The notes beneath the pieces were generated by a model that was given only the letters and a program-made list of their open reading frames with translations, was not told the origin of the DNA and made no database searches. This document shows, piece after piece, positions 49,369 to 63,035 of a stretch of 64,000 bases of DNA. Each line of letters opens with the position of its first letter. Position 1 is the first letter of the stretch. The position numbers were made by a program, and so were the translations under genes. Source of the stretch: Zingiber officinale (Eukaryota; Streptophyta; Magnoliopsida; Zingiberales; Zingiberaceae); the NCBI RefSeq assembly GCF_018446385.1, contig NC_056002.1, positions 9,186,894 to 9,250,893 on the forward strand, written 5' to 3'.

Positions 49369-50042
49369 ATGCCTGCTTCCCTCCTGCATCAAATTGCAAC
49401 TTTTCTTCTCCTCCTCTGTTTTCTGAGGACTTCTTCTGCAGTGCTGTTCTCCTCCCTGCACCAGGATCTCATAGTCACTGCATCACCAAGACCAGGCCAA
49501 GGTTAGTGCTTTCTCCTCGTACAATTTTGGAACTGTAACTTCATAGAGATTTCTTGGTTGGGCGTGCAGTGTTGTATGCCGGCGTGGACCAGATCAGAGT
49601 GAGCTGGGCTCTTAACGGGAGCCTCCCCGCCGGCGCCGGCGCGGCCTACGCAAAGGTGAAGATAAGCCTGTGCTACGCGCCGGTGAGCCAGGTCGACCGC
49701 AGGTGGCGCAAGACCCGAGACGACCTCAAGAAGGACAAGACGTGTCAGTTCAAGATCACCACCACGCCCTACGCCTCCGTCGGCGGCTCCTACGACTACG
49801 CCGTGGAGCGGAGCATCCCCACGGCGACCTACTTCGTGAGGGCCTACGCGCTCGACTCCTCCGACGTCGAGGTCGCCTACGGGCAGACCACCGACGCCAA
49901 GAAAACCACCAACCTGTTCCACATCATCGGGATCTCCGGCCGGCACGCGTCGCTGGATATAGCTGCTGCATGCTTCTCGGCCTTCTCCGTTCTCGCGCTT
50001 ACTTTCTTCCTAGTGGCTGAGAAGAGGAAGGCCAAGCAATGA
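49369..50042 (+). CDS. NAR2: High-affinity nitrate transporter-activating protein NAR2/NRT3 (copy 1)
   Basis: Two exons, 49369-49501 and 49570-50042, with a 68-base intron (GTTAGT donor, GTGCAG acceptor, phase 1) give 201 residues, the usual length. An N-terminal signal peptide (about 1-24, LLLLCFLRTSSA) is followed by SLHQDLIVTASPRPGQVLYAG at the exon junction, the conserved family start. The central block RRWRKTRDDLKKDKTC is at 88-103, and YFVRAYALDSS and YGQTTD segments follow. A single C-terminal transmembrane helix (about 173-193) precedes a basic EKRKAKQ tail. NAR2 binds NRT2 transporters at the plasma membrane and is required for high-affinity nitrate uptake in roots. Codon use in exon 2 is strongly GC-rich, as in many monocot genes. 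No defect is seen. Confidence 0.95.
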
Positions 50043-50308
50043 GAAAGGTCAAAGTTTTCATAAGAGCTTCGTCCTCGATTGAAAAAAGTTAGCCGAGGAA
50101 GATGAAGATCGAGGAGCACAGCCGACTTTAGTAGAATCGGAGGCTCAATTCTGTCAATCCCTGTGTAAGAAAAAATTATTATTAAAAGTAAAATAATTCA
50201 GGAATATGCATTTATCTATTTTTTTAATTTAGCGAATATGAATAAAATTCGTAAGAATAATTCACAGGAATAATCAATTCTAGTCCTACTTATCGACAAA
50301 TAGTCGAG

Positions 50309-50408
50309 NNNNNNNNNNNNNNNNNNNNNNNNNNNNNNNNNNNNNNNNNNNNNNNNNNNNNNNNNNNNNNNNNNNNNNNNNNNNNNNNNNNNNNNNNNNN
50401 NNNNNNNN
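50309..50408. other. Assembly gap of exactly 100 Ns
   Basis: One hundred Ns is a common placeholder for a gap of unknown size between scaffolded contigs. It sits exactly where the first copy of the duplicated block stops. Confidence 0.98.
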
Positions 50409-53400
50409 ATGTGTGCATGAAATATGTGAGGAATGATATGGCCATCAAGGGGCAGAAACCTTTTTATATCACCCGCAAAACCCCAGTAACGGACAAAAAT
50501 CCTCACAAAGAAACCAAAACAACCAAACACCTGAATGTATTTTTACTAAACGAAGAAAGTTTCGACAAAAAAAAATATTCAAGTCAAGATTTGAACCGTG
50601 GACCTCGGACCTGAACCGAGCCTTAACCGAATCCAACTGACCAACTGTTCCAGCAGGCGTTTCTTATTAAAGAAGGAGAAATATTATATTTAATCAGTAG
50701 TTAATGAATAGGAAATAAATAGGAAGAAAAATGGTTGCAGCCAAAATTCGAACCGGCGAGCCGCGCCTTAAGCAGAACGCAGCCAAGCAACTATGCCAAC
50801 AAAAGCTTTGCTAATTTAGGAAGGAGCGAAATATATTTATATGGTAATAGTTAATAGAATACCTAGTTATAAGAAAATAATTAGGTTTTCTCCTTCCCGA
50901 AAACTTTCTCTCCTCACGCGGCGTCGGCGCGACTTCTTCTCGGGCGGAAACGAAGCCAAGCTAGGGCTTTGTTTTCCGGCGGCCGGCCAAAGTTCTCCGA
51001 GGGGTTTTCTCCACTTCTCGTCGAGGAGAAGCTGTGAGCACGAAGAAGAGCCGGAATTTGAGCTGCCCGAACCCTAGAACCTTCCTTTCTTCTCGATTTA
51101 AATCCAAGAACACGCTGTAAGTAGCTACTCACCTGCGGTAAGAGTAGTTTCGAGATTTTCTATCCTTGTTGCCGTGAATTGAGGATTTCGAACTAGTTGA
51201 TTTTGAGGTTTCGGATTCTTGAGTCTTTCTTTGGTTTTCGAAGAATTCTGTAAAGAAGGTTTTCTCTTGCAGCATGCGGTCATTTTTGTAGAGCAAGCAT
51301 GTTTGTAGATCAAGAATATTATGTAGATTCTACGACCCTTGTTGTTAACATTTCATTCCACAGCTCTTATAATTAGTATTTCATTTTACAGCGCTATGAT
51401 CAGATCTCAAATTTAGGTTTTCTTTGCTACCCTAATGGGCATGATCGGATTATATATAACCCTCAGATTTGGGTTTTGTTGCTAGACAATGGGCAAGAAA
51501 TGGTTCAGATTTTAGATTTCTCTTGCATAGTAATTATAGATCTTTTGTTGGGTTATTGGAGCATGACATGGTTAAAGTTGAAGCATGTTTAGGATTTTGT
51601 GTTGTCTAGTAAGTTTCATAAAGGGATCACAAAAAAAAGGTTTGGCTTTCTTAAGTGTGAAGGGTCATTAATTAATCGAGCAACTCCAAATAATTATCTA
51701 GTTGGCATAACCTATTAGTTGAGGAAGTTTATCATAGCTCGACTTAACTTGTTGGTATCAATTTATTAAGGAAGAGTACGAGTCGTTCCAACTGATTATA
51801 CTAACTCTAAATATTTTGGTAAAGTATCAGTTGGTGTAACTAATTATTAACGGTCATATTAGTTACTAGTATGATTAACAGATACTTAGTTCCCTGTTTA
51901 TCTCATTAGTAGTGTTGCTAATATTCACTGATTACATATGAGGTGTACTCATTAAACGGTCATGAGTAGTCTAAAGATGTTTACATGCATTTAGTACGTA
52001 ATATTCACATACTGAATATGTGGAATTAAGGTTGAATATCAAATATTAAGGAGCCTCACAATATAACTGATGAATACTACTTGGAGCCTCACTACTAGTG
52101 TTTTTAACTTTGTAATTGGTTTTAGTTTCATTTTTCAAAAAGTGAGTTGGATTCTGTTCTGTTTGTGATCTTAATGTGCAAGTCGAGTTGTGCCGTGAAA
52201 GGGGTACAAGTAGCTTATGTTCGGAATTTTTCCTATGCAGTCTGGTCAATTTGGGTTGTTAGACAGTTAACATGAGAAAGTGTACGTATTTAATGTATAG
52301 TTTTGGTTAAGTAGATATGCAGAATTGTTAGGTTTGGAATTTAACAAATTGTATACAGTAGCAATTTCTTTAGAGTTTCAAGTGCAGATTTTTATAAGTA
52401 TTGTTTGCAGATTTTGATATGTATTGTATGCAGAACTCCAATCTTAGAATAGATTTATTAAGCTTAATATGCAGAATTTTATTAGCATAGTAGACAGATT
52501 TTTTTTTGTTTAAGCATTTCAAAGATATAATTTACTTAAACATTTCAGTTTATTTTTAAAAAAGTATTGTTTTAGAAGTATTAACAAGTATAAGAAAGAT
52601 AAAGAAAAGAAAGAAAAGGCCAAGGCCTTAAGTATATCTCAAAGTCAAGATTTTAGGGATTTTAGCACACAAGGTGCTTATTAAAATGCCAAGACATTTA
52701 AAGAAGAAGTAATTAAGATAATAAGATATTTTACTTTGAAGAGGCTAATACCCGACTTCCGAGGTTGTCATTAAACAAATACAGGTGTCCAATTCCGAGG
52801 TCTTGGCCCTGGTAGACCGAGGTCTGCTCTTTTAGGATTGGTGGCTCGCTACCCCAACCTATTAGGGAACGCGTATAAGATGGTACTACGCCTGGGCCCA
52901 AGAGAAGTTGATTACTATTTTGAAGTATTATAAGTATAAACTTTTGAACAAGTAAAATAAGTTTCACATAAGTATAAAAGTATTAAAGTATAAGTTTTAA
53001 ACAAGTGGAATAAAAGAATAAGTTTAAAACGAATGAAATAAGTTTCATTTTGTTTTAAATCAGCAAGTTTAGTTTTCCTCTATGCTAGCATATTATTTAG
53101 ATTAGCTTGCTGTTCTTTACTATTAGAAGAGCATGAGTAGCTTTACATGTTTAGTATTTTAACCTATTTGATTTCTTTACTATTAGATGAGCATTAGTAG
53201 TTTTCAGTAAGCATTCAGTTAGTTTATGTTATAGATATATGTACATGCATATCGAGATTTTGTGAGTTAGATAGCGCTTACTAAGCAAATTTTGCTTATA
53301 GATTGCATTTCCTTTTACTACAGATAAAGGAAAGGAAAAGATATAGCAAGGAAGACGACAAGGTGGTGCGGATGATGTGTGATGTTGAACTATGGAAGCC

Positions 53401-54189
53401 TCGGGACTTGGCTAAGAAGTTGTTTAGAGTCATTCTTTAATGTTATTAGAGAAGTTGAGACTGTTAAAGAGTTGTTTCCTTTTTCTTATGTTGCTAATTG
53501 AGTCTATTCCGCATTGTTAGTTTGGTTGTTTCCCACTGTTGGAGCTTTATTCATTTGCTATTGCTAGAATAGTTTTTTTTAGTTGTTGTGTCTTATTACT
53601 GCGTGGTTGTGAAGTATATATACCAGCCGATGTGGCTGATGGTTTATTTTGCATGTATTGATGATTATTGTCACCAGTGCAGGGGAGACTCTGCCGAAAT
53701 TTTTCGGCAGGAACTTCTTTGGGGTCGTGATAAATTTAAGTGTTGCTAATAATAACATAAGTAACACTAGTAAGTAGAGTAATAGTTAAGTAACGGTCAC
53801 CCTTAGAGAGTAGTAGTATAGTAAGAAGAGTGGTCGTTACAGTTGGTATCAGAGCAGTTCCCATTCTCCAACATCACACATCAGCATCAGCCTTGTCGTC
53901 TTCAAGTAAGAAAGTATTTAAGTTTTCCTTTTATGCTTCCTTTATTATTTGCAGTATGGAGTAATTGCTTATATGCGCTTTAGTAAGATAGAAGTTTTGT
54001 TTCTCCTATATTCATATACATAAGTATCTTTAGAAAGGATAGAGAAGATATCAAGTCTTTTCTTGGCATTACTAGATGTCAAGATAGAGGACAAGACAGT
54101 GGGGAGTCAGAAACCTCAGTTAAGTAATTAGAACTAGAAGGACAATGATAACAAGAAAGACCTAAGCACGAAGGCGTTCGGGTAGTCTG

Positions 54190-57070
54190 TGAGTATCCAG
54201 AAGTATTTCTAGAAGAGTTACCTGAACTACCTCCCAACAGAGAAGTGGAGTTTGAAATTGAATTGGTTCCTGATACTAGCCCAATTTCAAAAGCTCCATA
54301 CCGAATGTCTTCAGCAGAGTTAAAAGAGTTACAAGAACAACTTCAGGAGCTACTTGACAAGGGTTTCATCCGCCCTAGTCATTCACCCCGGGGAGCTCCA
54401 GTGTTGTTCATTAAGAAGAAGAACGGTCTATGCGGAATGTGCATAGGTTTTAGAGCGCTGAGCAAAGTAACGGTTAAGGACAGGTACCCTCTTCCCATAA
54501 TAGATGATCATTTGATCAGTTGAGAGGGGCAACAGTGTTCTCAAAGATAGACCTGCGCTCTGGGTACCATCAGCTGAAAGTGAAAGAAAGTGATATACCC
54601 AGAACGACTTTCAGGACCAGATACGGACACTACGAGTTTGTAGTCATGCCTTTTGGTGTGACTAATGCACCAGCGGTCTTCATGAACTTAATGAACAGAG
54701 TGTCTATAGAATACCTTGACAAATTTGTCATCGTGTTCATCGATGACATTCTAGTCTATTCTAGAACACCAAAGGAGTATGACACTCACTTGAGGATAGT
54801 ACTGCAGACCCTTCAGCAAAAGCAGCTTTATGCTAAATTCTCAAAGTGAGAGTTCTGGTTAAATCAGGTGGCGTTTATAGGTCACATCATTTCTAAAGAA
54901 GGCATTCAGGTGGATCCAGCCAAAATAGAAGCGGTCAATAACTGGAGTAGACCCAAGAATGCCAAGGAGATCAGAAGTTTCCTTGGTTTAGTTGGGTACT
55001 ATAGGAAATTCGTGGAGGACTTTTCCATGATAGCCTCTCCACTAACAACCTTAACTAGGAAGAATAAGAAGTTTGAATGGTCAAACAAATGTGAGCAGAG
55101 TTTCCAAGAGCTAAAGAAGAGAATGACCAGTGCTTCTATCCTGACTGTTCCAGAGAGTGACAAGAGTTTTGACATCTACAGTGATGCTTCCAAGATAGGC
55201 CTAGGAGCTGTTCTCATGCAAGAAGGAAAAGTTATAACTTATGCTTCCAGATAACTCAAAGATTATGAGAAGAATTACCCCGCTCATGATCTTGAGCTGG
55301 CAGCGGTGGTCTTTGCACTAAAACTCTGGCGACATTATTTGTATGGCGTTCAGTGCAGAATCTTCACAGACCATCAGAGTTGTAAGTACTTCTTCACCCA
55401 GAAGGACTTAAACATGAGACAGCGCAGGTGGCTAGAGTTGGTCAAAGACTATAACTGTGAAATCCTCTACCACCCATGCAAAGCTAACAAAAGTGGCAGA
55501 TGCACTAAGCAGAAAATCCAGTGCATCTCTGATGTCCTTGTCATCATTATCCCTGCCACTGCAGAAGGAGTTGTCAGATTTCGGACTTGAAGTCATTTAT
55601 GGGCAACTCTCTGCATTGACCTTAGAGTCAACCCTGCTTGAGGATATACATAGAAAGCAAAGTGAAGACCCAGATATCCAGAAAATCAAGCAAGGGATAC
55701 AGGAAGAAGATAATTCGGAGTTTCGAGTATCAGACAGGGGAATTCTTTATCAGGGGAGTCGCCTTTGTGTTCCCAATGATGAAGAGTTGAGAAAGAAAAT
55801 TTTAGAAGAAGCTCATAGTACTCCTTACTTCATGCATCCTGGCTCCACCAAGATGTATCAAGACGTGAAACAGAGGTTCTGATGGTCTGGACTCAAAAGA
55901 GACGTTGCTAAATATGTCAGTACCTGCCTGACATGCTAGAGAGTCAAAGCAGAACACCAGAGACCAGGAGGAATGTTACAACCTCTTCCAATACCAGAGT
56001 GTAAGTGGGAAGACATATCCATGGACTTCATAAAGGTCTTCCAAGAACTACAAATGGATATGACGCAATATGGGTAGTAGTGGATAGATTGACAAAGTCT
56101 GCTCATTTTCTAGCCATCAAGGTGTCTCACTCTATAGAGCAGTTGGCACAACTATACGTCAAGGAAGTGATCAGACTTCATGGAGTTCCTAAATCTATTA
56201 TTTCTGATAGAGATGTGCGCTTCACCTCTCACTTTTGGGAGTGTGTTCAGACTGCATTAAGCACCAAACTCAAGTTCAGCACGACCTTCCATCCTCAGAC
56301 TGATGGACAGACAGAGCGAGTAAATCATATCTTAGAATATATGCTCAGGGCTTGTGCACTAGATTTTAAGGAAAGTTGGTGCAAGTATCTGTGTTTAGCT
56401 GAATTTGCCTACAACAATAGCTATCAGACCACTATCAAGATGACACCTTATGAAGCATTGTATGGCAGGAAGTGCAGATCACCCATTTGCTGGCAAGAAG
56501 AAGAGAAATGGAAGTAGAGTTGGGCATCCAGACAGAGATGATAGATGAGACCACTCAGGCTATCCAGAAAATTAGACAGAGAATTAAGACTACCCAGAGC
56601 AGACAGAAGAGTTATGCTGACACACGCCGTAGGCCACTTGAATTCCAAGTAGGGGATTCAGTCTTTCTCAAGGTTGCTCCTATGAAGGGAGTGATGAGAT
56701 TTGGCAAAAATGGCAAATTAAGTCTTCGTTATGTAAGACCCTACCCGATTACAGAGAGGATTGGGAAGGTAGCATATAAGCTGGACTTACCACAGGACAT
56801 GTCGGCAATACATAATGTATTTCATGTCTCCATGCTAAAGAAGTGTCTCCACGACCCTAGCCAAGTGATTCAGCCTCAGACAGTGCAGATTCAAGAGGAT
56901 CTTAGCTACGAGAGCAGACCTACACAGATAGTGGACAGAGCAGTCAAGAGACTAAGAAACAAAGAAGTGCCACTAGTGAAGGTCATCTGGCAGAACCAGA
57001 ATCACGAGGAAAGTCATTTGGGAGCGTGAGGACAATATGAGGCAGAAATATCCAGAGTTATTCTAAGTTC
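54190..57070 (+). mobile_element. pol region of chromovirus copy 2
   Basis: The RT, RNase H, integrase and chromodomain-like parts are the same as in copy 1, with almost identical sequence. Broken; treated as a fossil. Confidence 0.88.
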
Positions 57071-57101
57071 GAGGACGAACTTTTTATAAGGTATAGGGAA
57101 T

Positions 57102-60100
57102 TATAATAACCCAAATTTCCTCATTTTGAGTCCCAAAAATAATTTAAAAATATTTGAAAATGCTATAGAAATATTCTAGAGATTTTTAGAAATTTTTAGA
57201 GTATTTTTATGCAATTTTTGGAGGTCGTTAGGTATTTTTACTAAACGAAAGAAGTTTCGACAAAAAAATGTCCAAACCGAGACCTTTGACTTGGTCAAAA
57301 CCCGACTAACAAAGTGTGCCAGCGGTCATTACTTGATCAAATAAAGGAAGAATTTTATTTAAGTAGTAAAAGTTAATAACAAGAAATAATAGGAAGAAAA
57401 TGGGTAGCAGCCAAGATTCGAACCCACGAGCCGAGCCTTAAGCAGAACGCAGCCAACCAACTGTGCCAGCGGGCTTTGCTAATTTAGGATGGAGCGAAAT
57501 ATATTTATATGATAATAGTTAATAGAATACCTAGTTATAAGAAAAGAATTAGGTTTTCTCCTTCCCGAAAACTTTCTCTCCTCACGCGGCGTCGGCGCGA
57601 CTTCTTCTTGGGCGGAAACGAAGCCAAGCTAGGGCTTTGTTTTCCTGCGGCAGGACAAAGTTCTCCGAGGGGTTTTCTCCACTTCTCGTCGAGGAGAAAC
57701 TGTGAGCACGAAGAAGAGCCGGAATTTGAGCTGCCCGAACCCTAGAACCTTCCTTTCTTCTCGATTTAAATCCAAGAACACGCTGTAAGTAGCTACTCAC
57801 CTGCGGTAAGAGTAGTTTCGAGATTTTTTGTCCTTGTTGCCGTGAATTGAGGATTTGGAACTAGTTGATTTTGAAGCTTGCTGCGGTGAATTGAGGTTTC
57901 AGATTCTTGAGTCTTTCTTTGGTTTTCGAAGCATTCTGTAAAGAAGGTTTTCTCTTGAAGCATGTTGTCATTTTTGTAGAGCAAGCATGTTTGTAGATCA
58001 AGCATGTTATGTAGATTCTACAGCCCCTTGTTGTTAACATTTCATTCCACAGCTCTTATAATTAGTATTTCATTTTACAGCTCCTATGATCAACATCTCA
58101 AATTTAGGTTTTCTTTGCTACCCTAATGGGCATGATCGGATTATATGTAACCCTGCAGATTTGGGTTTTTGTTGCTAGACAATGGGCAGGAAATGGTTCA
58201 GATTTTAGATTTCTCTTGCATAGTAGTTACAGATCTTTTGTTGGGTTATTGGAGCATGACATGGTTAAAGTTGAAGCATGTTTAGGGATTTTGTGTTGCC
58301 GCCGTAAGTTTCATAAAGGGATCACAAAAAAAAAAAAAAAAAGAAGAAAGGTTTGGCTTTCTTAAGTGTGAAGGGTCATTAATTAATCAGAGCAACTCCA
58401 AATAATTATCTAGTTGGCATAACCTGTTAGTTGAGAAAGTTTATCACAGCTCGACTTAACTTGTTGGTATCAATTTATTAAGGAAGAGTATGAGTCGTTT
58501 CCAACTGATTATACCAACTCTAAATATTTTGGTAGAGTATCAGTTGGTGTAACTAATTATTAACGGTCATATTAGTTATTAGTATGATTAACAGATACTT
58601 AGTTCCCTGTTTATCTCATTAGTAGTGTTGCTAATATTCAATGATTACATATGAGATGTACTCATTAACGGTCATGAGTAGTCTAAAGATGTTTACATGC
58701 ATTTAGTACGTAATATTCACATACTGAATATATGGAATTAAGGTTAAATATCAAATATTAAGGAGCCTCACAATATAACTGATGAATACTACTAGGAGCC
58801 TCACTACTAGTGTGTTTTAACTTTGTAATTGGTTTTAGTTCCATTTTTCAGAAAGTGAGTTGGATTCTGTTCTGTTTGTGATCTTAATGTGCAAGTCGAG
58901 TTGTGCCGTGAAAGGGGTACAAGTAGCTTCTGTTCGGAATTTTTCCTATGCAGTCTGGTCAATTTGGGCTGTTAGACAGTTAACATGAGAAAGTGTACGT
59001 ATTTAATGTATAGTTTTGGTTAAGTAGATATGCAGAATTGTTAGGTTTGGAATTTAACAAATTGTATACAGTAGCAATTTCTTTAGAGTTTCAAGTGCAG
59101 ATTTTTATGAGTATTGTTTACAGATTTTGATATATATTGTATGCAGAACTCCAATCTTAGAATAGATTTATTAAGCTTAATATGCAGAATTTTATTAGCA
59201 TAGTAGGCAGATTTTTTTTTGGTTTAAGCATTTCAAAGATAGGATTTACTTAAACATTTCAGTTTCTTTTTAAAGAAGTATTCTTTTAGAAGTATTAACA
59301 AGTATAAGAAAGATAAAGAAAAGAAAGAAAAGGCCAAGGCCTTAAGCAGATCTCAAAATCAAGATTTTAGGGATTTTGACACACAAGGTGCTTATTAAAA
59401 TGCCAAGGCATTTAAAGAAGAAGTAATTAAGATAATAAGATATTTTACTTTGAAGAGGCTAGTACCCGACTTCCGAGGTTGTCATTAAATAAATCCAGGT
59501 GTCCAATTCCGAGGTCTTGGCCCTGGTAGACCGAGGTATGCTCTTTTAGGATTGGTGGCTCGCTACCCCAACCTATTAGGGAACGCGCATAAGATTGTAC
59601 TACGCCTGGGCCCAAGAGAAGTTGATTACTATTTTGAAGTATTATAAGTATAAGCTTTTGAACAAGTAAAATAAGTTTCACATAAGTATAAAAGTATTAA
59701 AGTATAAGTTTTAAACAAGTGGAATAAAAGAATAAGTTTAGAACGAATGAAATAAGTTTCATTTTGTTTTAAATCAACAAGTTTAGTTTTCTTCTATGCT
59801 AGCATGTTATTTAGATTAGCTTACTGTTCTTTACTATTAGAAGAGCATGAGTAGCTTTACATGTTTAGCATTTCAGTTTGTTATGATTCTTTTACTATTA
59901 GAAGAGCATGAGTAGCTTTACATGTTTAGTATTTTAGCCTATTTGATTCCTTTACTATTAGATGAGCATGAGTAGTTTTCAGTAAGCATACAGTTAGTTT
60001 ATGTTATAGATATATGTACATGCATATCGAGATTTTGTGAGTTAGATAGCGCTTACTAAGTAAATTTTGCTTATAAATTGCATTTCCTCTTACTACAGAT

Positions 60101-60617
60101 AAAGGAAAGGAAAAGATATAGCAAGGAAGACGACAAGGTGGTGCGGATGATGTGTGATGTTGAACTATGAAAGCCTCGGGACTTGGCTAAGAAGTTGTTT
60201 AGAGACTTTCTTTAATGTTATTAGAGAAGTTGAGACTGTTAAAGAGTTGTTTCTTTTTTCTTTTGTTGCTAATTGAGACTATTCCGCATTGTTAGTTTAG
60301 TTGTTTCCCACTATTGGAGCTTTATTCATTTGCTATTGCTAGAATAGTTTTTTTTAGTTGTTGTGTCTTATTACTGTGTGGTTGTGAAGTATATATACCA
60401 GCCGCATGTGGCTGATGGTTTATTTTGCATGTATTGATGATTATTGTCACCGGTACAGGGGGGATTCTGCCGAAATTTTTCGGCAGGAACTTCTCTGGGG
60501 CCGTGATAAATTTAAGTGTTGCTAATAATAACATAAGTAACACTAGTAAGTAGAGTAATAGTTAAGTAATGGTCACCCTTAGAGAGTAGTATAGTAGTAA
60601 GAAGGGTGGTCGTTACA
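57102..60617 (+). repeat. 3' LTR of chromovirus copy 2
   Basis: A 3.52-kb LTR matching 44383-47890 with scattered base differences and small indels, mostly in its left half; the right part is almost identical. Confidence 0.9.
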
Positions 60618-61589
60618 CGGATGAGGGACGATGTACAACCTAAAAGATGTGCAATCATCCTCCGAGTAATCTTTCGTTATCTGTATTTTAACTGCTTCTT
60701 ATATCCTCCGTCATCAACGAGAGGGTTAAGAGAATATGCTGTCAAGATTCCATTGCATGTGCTATAGCCGTAAAATATAATTCTCTGGCAAGTAGTTGTT
60801 ATTCCCTATAGGATTGTTGTGATTCTATGATAATATTGTCCCCTAGAGATAGCCAAATTAAAACTTTTAGCCGATCGCTTGTATCATGTGATACTTGTCT
60901 TTGAAGAGGCGGGAACCAAGCCCCAAAAGATCTGATCGGCACTTTGTACTGATCGACCATATGTTATGAGACGCACTCGAAATGTTAACCTGGGAGTTCG
61001 ACCGACCCTATATCTAGTCGTGGGGGTGATGAACCTTGAAAATCCGACTAGTGTTACGACCGATCGACCGACCATAGTCTTGGAAGTCCGACTAGTTATT
61101 AGGGCAACCAATTATATATTGAAAGATTGTAGCAATGAGTTAGATCCCATATGCTTGACCAGTGTTAGTCTATACATCTTGGCACTGGGTGGAATGACGA
61201 GTCTCTTAAGTCTGATCGACTCTAGGGTTGCCTGATCATGTGCTCCGGATAGAAGCTAGGTCTCATAAGTCCGATCAATCTTTTGATCAACCGACTATAA
61301 ACTGGATGTCTAGACACATGGAGTACTATATCCCTCCAGTCCAATCAACGATCTTACGCCGACCATCCTCATATCGAAGATCTTAACACTAAATGAGAAG
61401 CTAAGCTGATTACAAATGAGGCTTAACTATTATCTCATCTTAATTTTAACTACCATCTTATCTTAAATTTGACGGTCGCATCACCTTTAAATCTACTCAC
61501 AGCAGTATAAAAAATGATCATAACTCACGTAGATTGATATTGTTTAATTTAAACAACAGCAGAATGAGTTCCACTGGATAACACAAATT

Positions 61590-61818
61590 GAGGGGGTGCT
61601 TGGTTGATTGAAAGGAATGGGAATAAGAATGAGATTGATAGAAGTAGAGAATGAAAATGGGGACTTTCCCATTCCTCTCGTTTTACTAGGGAATGACTCA
61701 TTCCCATATTTAGGATAATGAATACATGAGACCCATGATTAATCCTCCAACTAAATACTCACTTTCAATCCCTTTCTTATTCTTTACTCTCATTCCATCC
61801 AACCAAGCACCCAGACTC
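61590..61818. mobile_element. Tourist-like MITE in the NAR2 promoter (copy 2)
   Basis: Same sequence as 48863-49091, at the same distance from the second NAR2 start codon. Confidence 0.7.
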
Positions 61819-62095
61819 TTAATTCATGTGTGAATGTCACAAATGCAAGTAAAAGTAGCCGGAAAGAACACGACAAGTACAATTAAACTCGTGCATTGAT
61901 TTTCCTGCATGCATCTCTATCAGCTGCCAAGTAAGTCAACTTCTGACCTTTCTCAGCTGAACGCAAAAGTCTCAAAGGCCTGAAACAAAGATTCTCTTTC
62001 AGTCCCCATTGCCCACTATTCGCTTGGAACTATATTATTTAAGGACACCTCTCTGCCACAATCTTTTTCTCCATGAAGAAGTAGAGTCAGTCAAA

Positions 62096-62769
62096 ATGCC
62101 TGCTTCCCTCCTGCATCAAATTGCAACTTTTCTTCTCCTCCTCTGTTTTCTGAGGACTTCTTCTGCAGTGCTGTTCTCCTCCCTGCACCAGGATCTCATA
62201 GTCACTGCATCACCAAGACCAGGCCAAGGTTAGTGCTTTCTCCTCGTACAATTTTGGAACTGTAACTTCATAGAGATTTCTTGGTTGGGCGTGCAGTGTT
62301 GTATGCCGGCGTGGACCAGATCAGAGTGAGCTGGGCTCTTAACGGGAGCCTCCCCGCCGGCGCCGGCGCGGCCTACGCAAAGGTGAAGATAAGCCTGTGC
62401 TACGCGCCGGTGAGCCAGGTCGACCGCAGGTGGCGCAAGACCCGAGACGACCTCAAGAAGGACAAGACGTGTCAGTTCAAGATCACCACCACGCCCTACG
62501 CCTCCGTCGGCGGCTCCTACGACTACGCCGTGGAGCGGAGCATCCCCACGGCGACCTACTTCGTGAGGGCCTACGCGCTCGACTCCTCCGACGTCGAGGT
62601 CGCCTACGGGCAGACCACCGACGCCAAGAAAACCACCAACCTGTTCCACATCATCGGGATCTCCGGCCGGCACGCGTCGCTGGATATAGCTGCTGCATGC
62701 TTCTCGGCCTTCTCCGTTCTCGCGCTTACTTTCTTCCTAGTGGCTGAGAAGAGGAAGGCCAAGCAATGA
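62096..62769 (+). CDS. NAR2: High-affinity nitrate transporter-activating protein NAR2/NRT3 (copy 2)
   Basis: Exons are 62096-62228 and 62297-62769, with the same 68-base intron and the same 201-residue product as at 49369-50042: signal peptide, conserved central RDDLKKDKTC block and C-terminal membrane helix. I found no difference between the two genes by eye. Intron and flanks are also the same, which would be surprising for any but a very recent duplication. The position after a 100-N gap suggests that this is the same gene assembled twice, with this copy on the contig that continues to the right. As an annotation it is an intact gene; as a count it may not add to the genome's total. Confidence 0.93.
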
Positions 62770-63035
62770 GAAAGGTCAAAGTTTTCATAAGAGCTTCGTC
62801 CTCGATTGAAAAAAGTTAGCCGAGGAAGATGAAGATCGAGGAGCACAGCCGACTTTAGTAGAATCGGAGGCTCAATTCTGTCAATCCCTGTGTAAGAAAA
62901 AATTATTATTAAAAGTAAAATAATTCAGGAATATGCATTTATCTATTTTTTTAATTTAGCGAATATGAATAAAATTCGTAAGAATAATTCACAGGAATAA
63001 TCAATTCTAGTCCTACTTATCGACAAATAGTCGAG

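Larger units (their letters stand above)
50409..60617 (+). mobile_element. Ty3/gypsy chromovirus, Tekay/Del type (copy 2, left end diverged)
   Basis: From about 50820 onward this is nearly base-for-base the element at 37676-47890: 5' LTR to 53841, primer site 53843-53856, body 53842-57101, 3' LTR 57102-60617, then the same CGGAT and flank. Each LTR matches its positional partner in copy 1 better than the other LTR, so this is the same insertion, not a second one. The first 410 bases after the gap align only loosely with 37540-38050. Same parts and same broken state as copy 1. Confidence 0.9.
60618..63035. repeat. Second copy of the flank with NAR2 (matches 47891-50308)
   Basis: The offset is a constant 12,727 bases across the block, and all segments I compared by eye were identical. 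It ends at TAGTCGAG, where copy 1 meets the Ns; here the sequence continues as TTGGGTGACAAGCC. Confidence 0.93.

Noticed and set aside
49503-49946. 147-codon minus-strand frame over NAR2 (also at 62230-62673), and a 116-codon + frame at 49670-50020
   Set aside because: Shadows of the GC-rich second exon of NAR2, with low-complexity Gly/Val or Arg/His composition.
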